Assembly: GCF_014805625.2 (NCBI RefSeq)
Contig: NW_023998417.1
Coordinates: forward strand, 8,492,680-8,556,679
Reading direction: 5' to 3'
Source: Glossina fuscipes
Lineage: Eukaryota > Arthropoda > Insecta > Diptera > Glossinidae
Length of the DNA stretch: 64,000 nucleotides
Part shown: positions 12,687-26,300 of the stretch, piece after piece
Layout of the letters: each line of letters begins with the position of its first letter
How positions within the stretch are numbered: position 1 is the stretch's first letter
The notes under the pieces: generated by a model
The model's input: only the letters and a program-made list of their open reading frames with translations
Told to the model about the DNA's origin: nothing
Database searches by the model: none
Position numbers and translations under genes: made by a program

Positions 12687-15600
12687 TGTGTCATCAAGTT
12701 CCGTATGTCTGTGCAGGAATGGCAAAGAAAACGTCAAATGTTGTCATCAGGATAAATTCATTAAGTGTAAATTTAAAGTGCAGCAGAGGGAAAAATTCAA
12801 CCGTAAAAACGTTCAAGTCAAGCATATGAAGGCAGCAGGCGAGAAACCAGGCGTATGAAAATAATATCTAGAAAACAGGGAAATTTCTTTCATAAAATAT
12901 AATCATCATTTTGCACAGGGTTAGTGGCAATGGGTAAGGATTTACGGAACAGATATGATTCAAAGGCAATGACAGTCAGAAAATTTCTTATGACCAAAGC
13001 GAGATTAAACTTGCTTTGTAAATTCTACCAAACGAATAGTTACTGTTTCCTTCTTCTCTCTTCTTCTTTTTTTTTTTTTTTTGTGCTTTTTTTTCTTTGT
13101 TGATTCCATTGTTATCATCTGCACCTTTTACACTGTGAAACAGAGTTTGCTTTTGCATTGTGAACAGAGTTTCTTCACTCTCTGTCCTCGCTTGCTTGAT
13201 TCAAATATATTCAGAGTGTCATAGTTGGGAATCGATTAAAGTTGCATAGCTAAATATTTAAATCGAAGACGTTCTTGCTTTGCTTTCACTTCCTTCAATG
13301 CTTTTCGACCAGCTCTAGGTGTTAGCTTTTTTATTGCACCTATGTCCACAGCTCGTAATAAATCCCCAAACGAATATAAATCGTATGCTTTTCGTGGGTA
13401 CCTCCATCTGTCCATGCATTCCTTCTTTATAGGGAAAATTTTAATCGAGTAATGAATGTTCGGTAAAATGATTTGTATTTCGTCAAAAGATTACGACTCG
13501 CGGGAAGTATTCATCTGCAGAATGGCCATCTGAAGATGTAAGAGAGTTCAAGTACGAAACTAGCACATGGAGAATTATCCGATCATCTGATAAACCTATT
13601 GCTTTTTGCCGACCAAGTTTTAAGGAATTATATGCTTTCGAATTGGGACAATGGACAAACCTCTTCACCTCGAACACTTAGATAATTTCAAAAATTGAAT
13701 TTTAAAGAGACCAAGATAAAAGCAATAGTTAAGGGTAACTTTTGCTTTCACTTAACCTTTGTAAGCATGATTCCGTTCTTTTCCGACAGCTATCAATCTG
13801 AACACAAACTTTTTGTAAGATTTTGCTTCTCTTTAGAGAAGAAAGGGGAGAATTAATCTTCGGGGAAATTATTTTGTTTTTTTGCAATATTTCAAAAGAA
13901 TATATGAGCGGAAAATTGTCATGACCTTAACGCACCGAGAGATTATAAATTCTGCACAGTACTCGCTTTAATAAAATTTCTACACAAATTGTATTATTCA
14001 TCTCAACCGCTCTTTAATTAGTTCATTAAAGTGAAGTTACTGTGTTTGTATTTTTTTTTTTATTTTTTTTTTTTTTTGATATTAATCATTGAACTCTTTC
14101 CACTTCGACTTCGACATGAACTTCAAGAACAATTAATGCGTGTCTGACGGCAAAAAAGAGAAAGCCCATCTTTACAACTTGTATGCTAAACTGAAAAGTA
14201 AGCATATTTTATGGCCTATACAACATTGTCAACCACCGTGTCGTGTCTATTGTCATTATTGAAGGTCCATCTTGCTTGCGGTTTTCTATATATTTAACAT
14301 GCATAAGCGTTCATTTATAACATGGTGTCAGCAAATAATAACATGGGTGGATAGCTAAGTGGTAATGGTGAAAATACATAAGCTTATAATGGCCCTGATA
14401 ATGGTTTTTTTCTTTGGATTAAAACACCGAATGTAATATTAGTATTATTTTTCATTGGTGGAAATGAGTGTAATGGCTGTCATTTCCTTTTCACTAAAAC
14501 CACATTCAATACATCATGACGCATCACTAAGCATAACATACTTCATTACGTACATACATACATACATACGTACGTATGTATAGTAAGCGTATAATAAGTA
14601 GCTCATCCGGATGTCGGGCCTTTCAGTTTATTTAAGGTTAATTTATTTAATGTTTACGTGTTGAAGTACAATATATTGATTTTTCTATATGCGCAATGTA
14701 GCAATGTAGTGTGTATGGGTTTTGTTGCGTGTTATTGCCCAAAAAAAAAAAAAACACAAAGAAATGACAAGAAGAAAAGTTGAGGGAGGGAATAGAAAAC
14801 AAAAACTTTTAGCTTAGTGACATTAAGCCTAAAACATGTCTTGTCGTGTTTCAGTTGTTTTATTTTTATATTATATTAACCTTGTCTCCGCAGTAACATT
14901 TGAACATTATTTACTTAAGCGTGTATTTACCTTCAAACGAACACATGCGATTTAGTTACACAATAAAAACCAATAAATGTAAACTAATGTTGTAGAAATT
15001 CTTTGTCAGGAATTACGTGATTGTTTTACCATTGAATTTCGGATTTTATTGAAATAAAATAACAACAAATACGAAATATATTTATCTATATATATATATA
15101 GCAAATGTTATACACACACCTGAAAAGTAAATGGAATTCATTCAATCGTTTATCTATGCATAGTTAGCTAATCGGTACTAAAGAAGTATTTGATAAATAC
15201 TTCAACATGTGTTAAAGATGCTTTTCGAATCGTTTTGTGTTTGTGTTCATATGACCACAATTTTACGATGACTAAAGCAATCAATTGAATTGAATACTAA
15301 TATTGATGAAACTATTTATTTCTAACCGATATTTTCTAATTTGATTTAAAATCATTTTCGAAAGATAAACACAATCTGCCTAAATATACATAAAATATCT
15401 GAAATATCTGCCTTAAACTCATTAAATTTTCTTTTTACTAATATCTTCCGATAGAAAGTCTCCTAATTTTATTATTTCTTTCGAAGCATTCACAAGAATA
15501 TATCGAAAACTTGGTCGTCTATCCTTCCTATATGCTTTTTGGCAGAAATGAAGATCGCAAATTTGGTAACAATGTTTGTAAATAAGGACTTTATCAACAC

Positions 15601-17418
15601 TTTGAAAGCACACATTATATACTGAAACTATAACTAAATACTAAGAAAAGGAAACTTTAAAAATTATTGGAAATATTAAGGCGAAATTGGAATTTTTTTG
15701 ACTAGAAAAGCTCTATAATTGATATCCATTGTCCTTTTTTAAAGCCAACTTTCTTATCCATCATCATATATAGTGCTAGTTCATCTCTTGCTTTGTATGC
15801 CTGAAGTTCTGCATTCGATTTAACTAACCATGTTAACTGCTTTAGCCATTCGAGTAATTTTCCGTATCTTACCAACAACTTCTATACTTGCGCGTTTTAG
15901 CGTTTATATGGTTGTGTTATGAAAATCTACTTGAAAGTTTTATGATCGAGTTCCTGTGGGATTAAAAAAATGAAGAAAATCGAAAGCTATATAGATGGAA
16001 ACCTCTTCGAATACTTATATTATAAGCAACTGTTATAAGAATTTGCTCAATCTGTCCCTTGTAGAGGAAATATTAAAATATTAGTTTCTAGCAAGGAACA
16101 GATTTTCTTTATGTAAACTATGTAACTTCAATTTAGAGTTAAAATGGATTTAAAATATTTTCTTGGTTACTACCATAAAAACAAAGTCAAAGCAAAAATC
16201 ATAGAATCCATGTGTCGTGGTATGTGTCTTTTGAAACATGTTAAATATTCTCTGGGTACACTAGCTTGTAATAAAGGCCAGCTTATATTATCTGAAAACA
16301 GGGCATCACTTTATATTATATTATGAATAAAGGGTAAGGGTATTTACGCTTCCATAGCAACTTACATTTAAATTGCTGGTATATATTTTTTCAAAAGGTT
16401 TGCAACCAATTAAAATTTTCTAAATAGAAAATATAATTACATTGATTGTAAATGAATGGAAAAAAATGTCCGGCAAATATGTAATGAAATTGTTTGTAAT
16501 GCATTGCAAAATTCATTATATGCTATAGAAATTTTAATAGGTATTTGCCTCTTCAAATTAAGCACACTATTTGCTCATTCTTTTCTCGTGTCGCATGTTA
16601 ACTAAAGCATTCAAGATTTTTCCTTTTGTCCGTCGTACAATTTGTATAAGCTTCAATGTATTATGTAGAACATTACGTGCTTTGTCTGTAATATTCAAAT
16701 TCATCAAAAAAACTTATTCTCATCCTTGTTTCATGTTTCCTTAAAATTCTTTTTCATCGATTGTCTAAAGTTTCGATTGTTCATCTACCGCTATAATCGA
16801 TTATTCGATCTTGATCGGGAATTGACCATATTCCCAAATAGGCAAATTTCTCTTACTACTATCAGAGAGATACTGTAGAACAATTCAACTATATTAGTAG
16901 CCCTGTAGACCCGGGTATAATAATACTACTGGGTTATATGTGCATTCGCTTATGGCCTTGCAATAGTACCAATAAAATGAAATAAGAAATGTAATGCAAT
17001 CATAGTGATAATACCGGACTATGTACTCTAACTATGGACGACTCGTACGCAAATTTAGTAAACACAGCATTTATTATGTCCAAGTTATCAAAATAACAGT
17101 TTGGGTTTGAGTTTCAACTATTGCAAACGTACATAATATGGACAATTCGAGCAAGGACGGACTTACACTATTTTGACTCAATTTGCTAAGAATCTTTTTT
17201 ATAAAATTATCCTTATATATATATATATATATATATCTTCATCAATGAATGGTTAACGTAACCATGAAATTTTACAGATTCGTATTTTATTCAATAAACT
17301 CGTATCCTTATCAAACTTGTAAAGCCTGTCAAGTTTTAAGCTCCTTTTATGCAGAATCCATAACATTATTGCTAAGTACTAAATTTTTAAATATATTCAA
17401 CAAAACCATACGGCACTG

Positions 17419-17419
<1 letters not shown>

Positions 17420-17452
<33 letters not shown>
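17420..17452 (+). repeat. TA dinucleotide microsatellite
   Basis: Sixteen uninterrupted TA units. Confidence 0.93.
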
Positions 17453-17455
<3 letters not shown>

Positions 17456-20400
17456 ACGTTTCATATACAGTATCACTTTCGATAAGTATTTTCTTTTTTT
17501 TTTTTTTTGTGTGTATATGTGCTCTTATGCAAACACTTAACACACTTAACAAAATGAATGTATAAACAAATGTCATGCTTATCATTTAAATGCACAGACA
17601 AACAACAACATTATTATTATTTCAACCGAGAAATGCACACACAAAATCTCAATTTGCATAAATACTGACTGAAAGCTATATGCATATACGTACATATACA
17701 TATACATTATAATGTATATTATGCATTTATGCCTTTAAAAGGCTCGTATATGCATAACCAAAACAACAACAACAACAACAACAAAAAGCACTAAACACTT
17801 GATACACATAATTTTACACTGCTGACATAGCTGACATGCCAAATAACTTTAGACAAAAGTTAATGCGTATTTGAATAACACATTCATTTATGTGTGCATA
17901 AATTTGAAAACTGCTCATATAGATATGTCACCACAGTATGCGTACGACTGAAATGTTAGGAGAAAAATTCATTAAAAATTCATTCATAAGCTTGTAAAAA
18001 TGTACTTACGGACGGACTTACTTTTTAACAATAGGAAATGCAATCGAAAAAAAGTCCTTATTTTCCAATTAGCTTGGTTAAAACTTTATAGCCAATAAGG
18101 GGAAATAATGAGAGTAAATTAAACGTTTATAAGTCCCAAAGACCTTGAGAATTGAGGATTGTTGTAAGGCGTTAAGTACAATTACCTTCCATTCATCGAT
18201 AAAAGAATCCCATATTGATATCCCAGAAATAGACAAATAGAGAGATAGAGAAGAGAGGAGTAATAGCAAAATCCATTTAAAGTAAAGCAATTCAAGAGCG
18301 AAACTTAAGAGTAATAGAAAGAGTATTTAGAAATTTTTTTTAAAAAAAAGAAGCATTGAAAAGAACAATGAGAGGAAGAATCGATCTCTACTATGTCCGT
18401 CTATGTTGCATTCTTACTTAATTTCCACTGTGTTGTCTGTTCAACATCTACAGTACGGCTCTTCTTCCTCCACTCTTACTTTTCTAAGCAAAGTGTCAAA
18501 TGCTCTTTTAAGCTTATCTTATAGATAGTATTTAAATCTACTCGATAGAAGATATCAGCCAATGTCCTTAAACTAAAGCGTGCGATCAGAGCGGGTACTA
18601 GTCCTTTAGTCCTCACAACGTTTTTGCTAAAAAAAGAAAGTAAATTTTAACCAAGTCTCCATACTTCATCGTAAAGAAGAATCAAAGTCAAAGCAGCTAA
18701 TGATATATGAATAGCTTCCACTCAAAATAGTTCCAATATTTATTAGGCCCGTCCTAGAAGACATGCAATGCATGCAAACAATTAACCAAACTCTGTGTAA
18801 GTTGTTGCCATAAGGTAATTTAAAACCCTTTTCTTTCCTCAGTTATGGGCATATTTATGGGCTTTGGTTCCCATCTCGATATTGTATGAGAAAATATTCA
18901 GCAAATTTTAAGTTAATTATATGAATTTAAAATATTCAATGGTAGGGAGAAATTGGTTAATCTTGCTAAAAAGCATTTAGTTTATTTCAGTGAATGTGCG
19001 CATAATTGTGCCTGCAAACAATTAACAAACTTGCCTTGCGGCATATGTAAGAAGCGGCGACGAGTATTCAAATATCACATCTCCGTCCTCAATGCTTATG
19101 ACATTAAAAACATATTAACATTAAGCCAACGTATGCAAAATTGCAATAACATTATTAAACAGTAATTGAATTAAAGTTTATTTATTACACACAGTGCTGC
19201 AATACAATATTTAATTATAAAATTTTAATAAACGTAAAAACATATTAAAAATTTTGTAAAACAATTCAGTTAATATTTAATTTTGAAATTAATTTTTTGT
19301 AAAATTGCAAAACGAACGCTACTAGGTTTTGTAAATTTTTTTGCAAATATTTATAGGAAATTGAAAATAAATCCAGTTAGTATACAAATCATCATCAATG
19401 ATAACAAGCAGCGGTATTTTGATTCTGCTCTGTAAATATTAAATGGCGTTAACAGCATCTTCTCATGAACAGCAAACAATCAAATCATTAGACATTTCAT
19501 TCATACTAATTACGCAGACATTTGACTTTAAAGAAATATTTGTAGATTTGTACATCATGTACGTATATATATATATATATATATTATTATGTGTTCTCTC
19601 CTTATGCTCTTCAATATCTTATTCCATTCATAATGTACAACAATAATAATTGGATTTCCTTTCACTAGACGTAAAACGTTTGTGTTACTGTGCATAGCAT
19701 TGCAATAAAAGCCGTAAGAAATATATTTAAGTGAATTAGTAAATCAAGCAATCAACAATAATCTACACCGATACTACTAATAATAACAATAATAGTAGAC
19801 AGAGACCCATACCCCTAATCATGCCACACGGGCGCAACAGTACACGTATATGCATGCATTCGCAATTGATAGACGATAATATCAAAATTAGATTTCAGAT
19901 ATTGTGCCATATTGTGTGTTATAAAAGAAAACGTCTGCTATTTTCGTCCAATAACCGACGGCTGACTTATATTCAATGCGGAGTGGTAATTCACTTAGTA
20001 AGTGTGTAATGAATAACTTGCATAAGCAATCAGTACAGACCTGTTATGGGGTATGAAAATTTATATATTAACTGAAAAATGCAGAGAAATTTTTCTAACA
20101 AAGCTAATTAAGCAATTTTTATACTATTGAGATGAATAGCAAACGTTCTGTATAATCTGAACACAATATATATATATATATATATAATAGTCCGTGTAAA
20201 GAAAATAAAGGAAATTAATTGCTGGAAATAGATTTTCTTTAATTGCCTCAAAAAGGAAAACTAAATATATATATAAAAACGTATTGTTTTATAAATAAGT
20301 GGCAGAAGTTTTGATAAAGCAAAAAAAAAAAAAAAAAAAGAAGAAAAAAGAAAAAAATATTTGAAGCAAAACAAGTATGAAAACAATGAATGAATATTTC

Positions 20401-21797
20401 TGAGGGCAAATCACACAGGGATGCTTATATCACTCTGTTTTAGGGTGTTTGGGATCATTTCAAAATTGAATTATAAAGAAAACCCTTCCTAACAGTTGGA
20501 GAATATTTTCTTTTATATTTTTTTCTTCGTCGATAATCTAACTCGGGCCGGATGCAAGCCAAATAAACCCAAACTATATATGAATTCCAAGTTCTTGTGA
20601 ATTTTGGTTAATTTTTTTTTCTCGTAAATTCGAATTAAAGAATTTGCTCTCTAACTGTATGGGATAAAATAAAGATAAAAGCGCATCTTAAGCGTATAAT
20701 CAACGTATTTCACTTTTTTCAACCCTACATGATACGCTATAATATTTCAGGTTAACTAAAGTGGTCCCTAATTTGAAGTAAAACTTTTTCTCTTCACTTT
20801 TCCACTTTCGTACTCTGGATGTTACAGAAGCAATAACACAAGCTTTACGCAATTCTGTCCAGGCTATAAAAACATCCAAAAAATATCTTTAGCTTTATTT
20901 TATTTATTGTTTTGAAAAGAAAGGGACATTTTTTTTAAATCACGGCGAATAAGGGTTAAAATGTAAAGCAAAGTGTATGGGTGATGCAAAAATCGTGTAA
21001 ATGTAATTAGACAAAAATAAAATTAGATTCAATTCGCAACGACTTGTAGGCACGCGTTAGCAAAAATAAGCCAACAAATATCACTTACAATTACATATAC
21101 GTTAATCAAGGAACTATTGCTTAGCATTTATTTCTACTTAAATTCAGGTGCATGGATGAAGGAAAGCCAAGAGATAAAGCTTTCATTGAAAAAAGTGAGT
21201 TCTGCGTAGATCAGAACTTGACCTGTGTGTTTCGTATAGAAATTACTTGCAATAACTGACTTCGTTGAATTCCTCGTCAATCCGCAACAGTACTAAGACT
21301 GAGTTTTCATTACGTACAAGCTTTTTTTTTATTGTTATTATTACTCCATGATGGTCCCCTTGGGAACATTTAATCGATGGACACGGTCGTATATATTCGG
21401 ATGAGCGAAACGTTTTACTGCTTGCAAATTAAAAGTAAACCAATTACTGCACTGTAGCATTGTCAAAAGTAATTAAGCGAGAATCTAACTCGTATAAAAC
21501 GGAGACTTTTAATTTCAATCTTTTTTTTTTTTTTTTTTTTTGGTATTTTAAAGCCAACATCCAGCCTTGATCGACGCAACAAGAAATTCCAAAAAACAAA
21601 ATCCATATATAAGAAATTTGGAAATGAAATGTGTATCTGGCTATTTCATGTTTCAAGTTTTCACAATGGTTAGGTTGCATAAACAGAATTGTTCTTTTAT
21701 TAATTCAATCAATCAATATGAACTAACAGTTGGCTTAGTGCTTAGTAATTAAACAAAATAAATGTATGTCATAGTTTTGGATAAGCAGTAAAGCTCA

Positions 21798-21907
21798 GCC
21801 ATCAGTAGTAGTCGTTAAAAGTAGCGATTATCCAGTTGCCCTACGCCCGCGGTCGATCATCAATGCGGCAGACTGTACTCCAACCACGATTGGTGTATGA
21901 ATGCTCG
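21798..21907 (+). promoter_or_regulatory. Possible promoter and short 5' exon
   Basis: This interval is clearly richer in CG dinucleotides than its surroundings. It contains an initiator-like TCAGTA at 21802 and ends with a strong donor context, CTCG before GTGAGTG at 21908. An ATG at 21863 stays open for 15 codons up to that donor and would end in phase 0, so it could not join directly to the phase-1 exon at 56529. It may be an untranslated first exon, an exon of another gene, or chance. No matching downstream exon was found. Confidence 0.2.
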
Positions 21908-23062
21908 GTGAGTGAAGGCACAATCCTTATCTATCGAGTGCACACCTCTCAGGCTCCCTATATCTCTCTTTCCCCAGTTCTCTCTGACCGCGCCCGAGTT
22001 AGATGCATAAATGACACCAGTTAAGTGATTGATCATATTTTCTAGCAGAGAGATTAGTAATCAAAATTTTCTAAGTTCAATTTTGGTAAACCCTTGTTAG
22101 GTCCTTTTTATTTAATTAGTTTCACCATATTTATGTACGTAGACCAGCAAAGCGATTAAAAGCTTTTCTATAAGAATTTATTCCCTTGAGCCAACATTAA
22201 AATAAATTGCATTAACATCATACATTACGACTTAAATTTTAAACAAGCATTTTTTTTTTTATTTTTATTTTTTTTTAATTAAAAAAAACTATACCGAAAG
22301 TACTAAAGTTGTTTTTTTTTTTTATCAAGCACTTTTTCATAGTTTAACGTTTCGTTATTATTTGTTGACATTATCGCGAGCACGCACACGCAAAAAAAAA
22401 AAAAAAAAATAAAATAATAATGAAAGGAAAGACGTTAGTAAGAACAACTGGCTGGCACACAGCTACATTTCGTGCAAAAACACGTAAATGTACGACATGA
22501 CATGACCATTAATTGCGACAAGTCATTCTAATGTAAATTTTAACTGACACTAAATTATAATAATTGTAATTTTAAATAACTTCTAAAATGCTTTTCATGT
22601 ACATGTGTGTTTTATCCATCCCATGACCAGATGTACTGATTTCATTATATCTGGTTTTAGTTTATTGTTAAGTTAACTAATACTGGAAAATATATATCGA
22701 AAATCTCTAAAAGTATACTTTATATATTCACCGTCGTTTGTCAATTTATCTGCGTCCGCTTATCTAAATCTAGATTTTCAATAAAGTAAAAACTATTTAA
22801 AGAAACCCCATAATCTTACCATAAAGTAGTCCGATACCTTCAATTTTCAATCCAATTTCCTTAATAAAATAGATTAAGTTGAGGTTGGCAGATTAGCATG
22901 TGGGCAGATGTACCTACATCAGCAATATATCGGTGAAACCAAAGTTTAAATTAAAAATATGATGGTTATGCTCGATTTGGGCGATCACATCATCCATCTC
23001 GATTTAGTTATATTTGTTGTTTGAAGTGAATTGAGAAAAAGTGTACCACTGAAGCGGAGCAG
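21908..23062. other. Noncoding sequence
   Basis: No supported gene. It begins with a CT-rich stretch around 21945-21980 containing an acceptor-like TTTCCCCAG, then returns to AT-rich sequence with homopolymers near 22250-22320 and 22393-22409. Confidence 0.6.
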
Positions 23063-23378
23063 TTCCATTAGTCGTACGTTTAGGACAGGACAGAACTAGG
23101 AAAGACAACCAAGGTGACTGAATTGGTTTTTGAACTCTAACAGCTTTTACAAGTCATCTTGGTATGTAAGCAGTTAAGACCTTCCACGTGGTTATGTGAG
23201 TTTGGTATTTGACAGTCAGTGTCCAATAGTTGTACGTTTGGGACAGAATAGAACTGGGAATGGCAAGCAAGGCAACCAAGGCAACTGAATTTTCCTTTGA
23301 GCTCTAACGGCTTTTACAAGTCATCTTGGTATGTAAGCAAGTAAGACCTTCCACATGGTTACCTAAATTTGATATTTA
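23063..23378 (+). repeat. Diverged tandem duplication of about 155-160 bp
   Basis: Two adjacent copies, about 23063-23210 and 23221-23378, share an ordered set of segments: GTACGTTT followed by GGACAG, CTTTTACAAGTCATCTTGG and GTAAGACCTTCCAC-like sequence. They differ by scattered substitutions and small indels, so this duplication is older than the one at 7254. No open frame spans either copy. The unit may derive from a transposable element, but I do not recognise it. Confidence 0.85.
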
Positions 23379-26300
23379 AAATATGCCTACAAAGCATATA
23401 CATATTCATATAATTAAAAGTCCGATGAAGAATCAACTTAACATGAACAATAGATCAATAGTGATATGAGATGATGGGTTAACAAAATTCACCTCAAAGT
23501 GAACGTAATTTTCTTAATTGTTTATTTTTAGGTAAAGCTTTTGTTTACATTTCAAAAGCCATTTAATTTTCAATTTTATGTTGTTGTTCTGGGATTTATT
23601 CACAATTTTTTTGGGTTTTTTTTTTTTGTGTTTTTTTTTTCTTTCGAAATGAATCCATTCAACCATTCAACTAGACATAAAAGCCAGGCTAACCTCATCC
23701 TTTTCAAACCAATCTGACAAAGTCACGCATACAATTGTTTACATACTTACACATTCAGACAATAGCAATTATCTAAACTTTTATATTATTTATGTAACTT
23801 TTGTGTTCGACTTCATAGAGAAAGAGACTCATACCTGCATGCAACACTTTAAGCCTATAACTCTCTTTCAAAAAAAGTGCAAAAAAAATCAAAAAAGTGC
23901 AAAAAAAACAAACTCAAATACAAACACATTCAAATACATTCCTAGTAATACAATGGATTTGGATATGCTACTATATCCGGCTTTAATACGCTTCCGTTTC
24001 CGTTTTAATACCGTATGGTTTTAAAACTCACACCAACACCATTAACCAGCCAAGCATCACATCGACCGACCGACAAGTAAAACCAAAAACATCTGCAAAC
24101 TCTGCGTGTGTTGTTGCTGGTAAAACTTTCACACTGCATAACTTGGGTGTTATTTTCTGCTCTATAAGCACTCTTTAGATAAATGTATGAATTGATATAG
24201 TAACTAACTATACGTTGCCGATTTGTACACATTCCTAAAAACTATCTCAACTACCACTACTACTACTATTACTACTCCTACTACTACTACTACTGCTAAT
24301 GCTGCTACGAAGAGCGAGTAATACTTGTGCAATTTATTCTTGTATTTTAAGGTCTTTCTAAATGAAACTTTTCTCCAAGTGTCGGTATGAAATTATAGAA
24401 AGGTTTGTTATATATTTTGGCATAAAAATATCTAAAAAAAAAAAAAAAAAAAAAATTCCTTTTGCCAATGATAAGCATTACAACCTGAAGATATCTATTC
24501 TATGACGCCAAATGGTAGTTACCCAAGTAATCAATAAAAGCTTTCCATATAAAATCACTCTTCACCTTCATATATATGCATAGTGCGATTAAATACTTAT
24601 TTTATATAAACTTAAGAACATATATACATGCATATATATATGTTATATAAAATATTTGTCGACTTTATTCATTCGAATCTATTGTGCTGTTGTCGCTACT
24701 GATTGCTTAAAATAAATTTTACTGCAAGTTGTTAACTTGACAAGTTTTTGAATTAAGGTTTTACACAAAATAATTTTTCATAGCATATTTGCTGTACGAG
24801 AACGAGCCTTCTTCAATCTTAATTTCATTAAAAAGTATATGGGATGACTGAACGAATGACTGCCTTTACTACATCACAATAAAATAAGAGAAGAGTAATC
24901 ATCTTTTACTATTTGATTCAACTGAAAATATAACAGAAGATTGCATATTCATTCCATTTTCATGTTTAAAATGCAATTATAAAAGTTACTCTTACTTAAA
25001 ATGTTAAGCAGTTAAGTCAAAAATCAAATTTGCTTTCATTTCTAGTTAGTCAAGAGTGCATCAAGTGAAATGAGTTTAATTCCAAAAAAAGTTGAAAAAT
25101 TTATTTTCATTTTCACTTTTTACCAGATAATCGTGAAAATTCGAAACGAGTCTTTTTTTTCCAGTCAATTAAGTTTTGCGCGTATACATATATATATATA
25201 TATTTAATTTTCCTTTCCTTTTCATTTCTACTATTAGTTTGATCACTCCTTCAATTTCTTTCAAGGATAATTAGGTAAAAATTCTTACTCTATATATAGA
25301 CAAGAGCGCTATTTTCTTTCAAGTATTATGCATATTCTAGAACTTGTACGAATATCGGATGATAGAGGGAAACTAATTTAACTGCAAATTTTAATTGTTA
25401 ATAAACTCTCAACACAAATCTTATATAACCCCACCTAATACACATTACGATATATTTAGTTAGGTAAGCCAGTGTAGTGTCTCTTTGTAAATCTTTTCAA
25501 CAATAAGCCTTTGTAAATAAAGCTGTTTTAGTAAATCCTTTCAATAAATATTTTATTTGAGAGGAATTCTTTCGAAATAAATAGTTTTTAGCTTAATTAC
25601 GTAGAGGTTAGATTTCCTTTACAAGTAAAGACAAATAGAATTATACATTACCTACTGCTTTGTCTAAGTAAACAAGATTGTGATGAAAGTGAAATCTCAC
25701 ACTCGTTAGCTTACATGCTGTGCTTTGTTTAGTTTTAAATCTACCACCAAGCCATAAGATTGTAGTAATTTTTCTATATCTTCACAAGAAAATATACAGT
25801 AAAAGGGTCATGAGGCCTATATAAAGAGATGCGTGTATATATATGCCTTTGGCGAGGGGAAAAGCAATGAAAGCTCGAAAACTGTGTATGGAATTTGCAC
25901 CGCACTAAAATCCTTTCAAACCTTTAACAGTAATCGTCCCGATGAATTGTCAGAGGATCGAGTCAAATCATCCGTCGGGAAATCCTCAAAAAGCTTCTTC
26001 TAGTCTAAGTTTACTTATTATTATTTTATTTACAACCTATACGAAAGTCCAGATCTCTGAATAGCATAGGATGGATTTTAGCAAATTCTCCTGCGTTGTT
26101 TTTTTTCTTGGAAAGATGCGTGTGTGCGGGTGTGCCTTTTTCTCTTGCTTTAGCATGGGTGAGCATCTACATGTAGGCCTTGTTACCAGTGCCAGACTTT
26201 AACTCGCTAAAAGACATTTGGGCTTCTCCACCCTATCCTGCACCGTGGCCGCTTAGATATGCCTTCACAGGAAGTAGTGGCATTTAAGCACAATGCATAC

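Larger units (their letters stand above)
12097..21780. other. AT-rich noncoding sequence
   Basis: No supported gene. The open frames of up to 144 codons near 12200-12700 are translations of AT microsatellites and poly-A. Repeats are AT arrays at 12345-12383, 12641-12686, 17215-17236 and 17420-17452, a short ATAC array near 14550 and an ACA array near 17762. The rest, including 13100-17150 and 17800-21400, shows no gene-like pattern. Confidence 0.68.

Noticed and set aside
12263..12697. Minus-strand open frame of 144 codons
   Set aside because: Most of it is the translation of AT and T microsatellites (Ile/Tyr and Phe runs).
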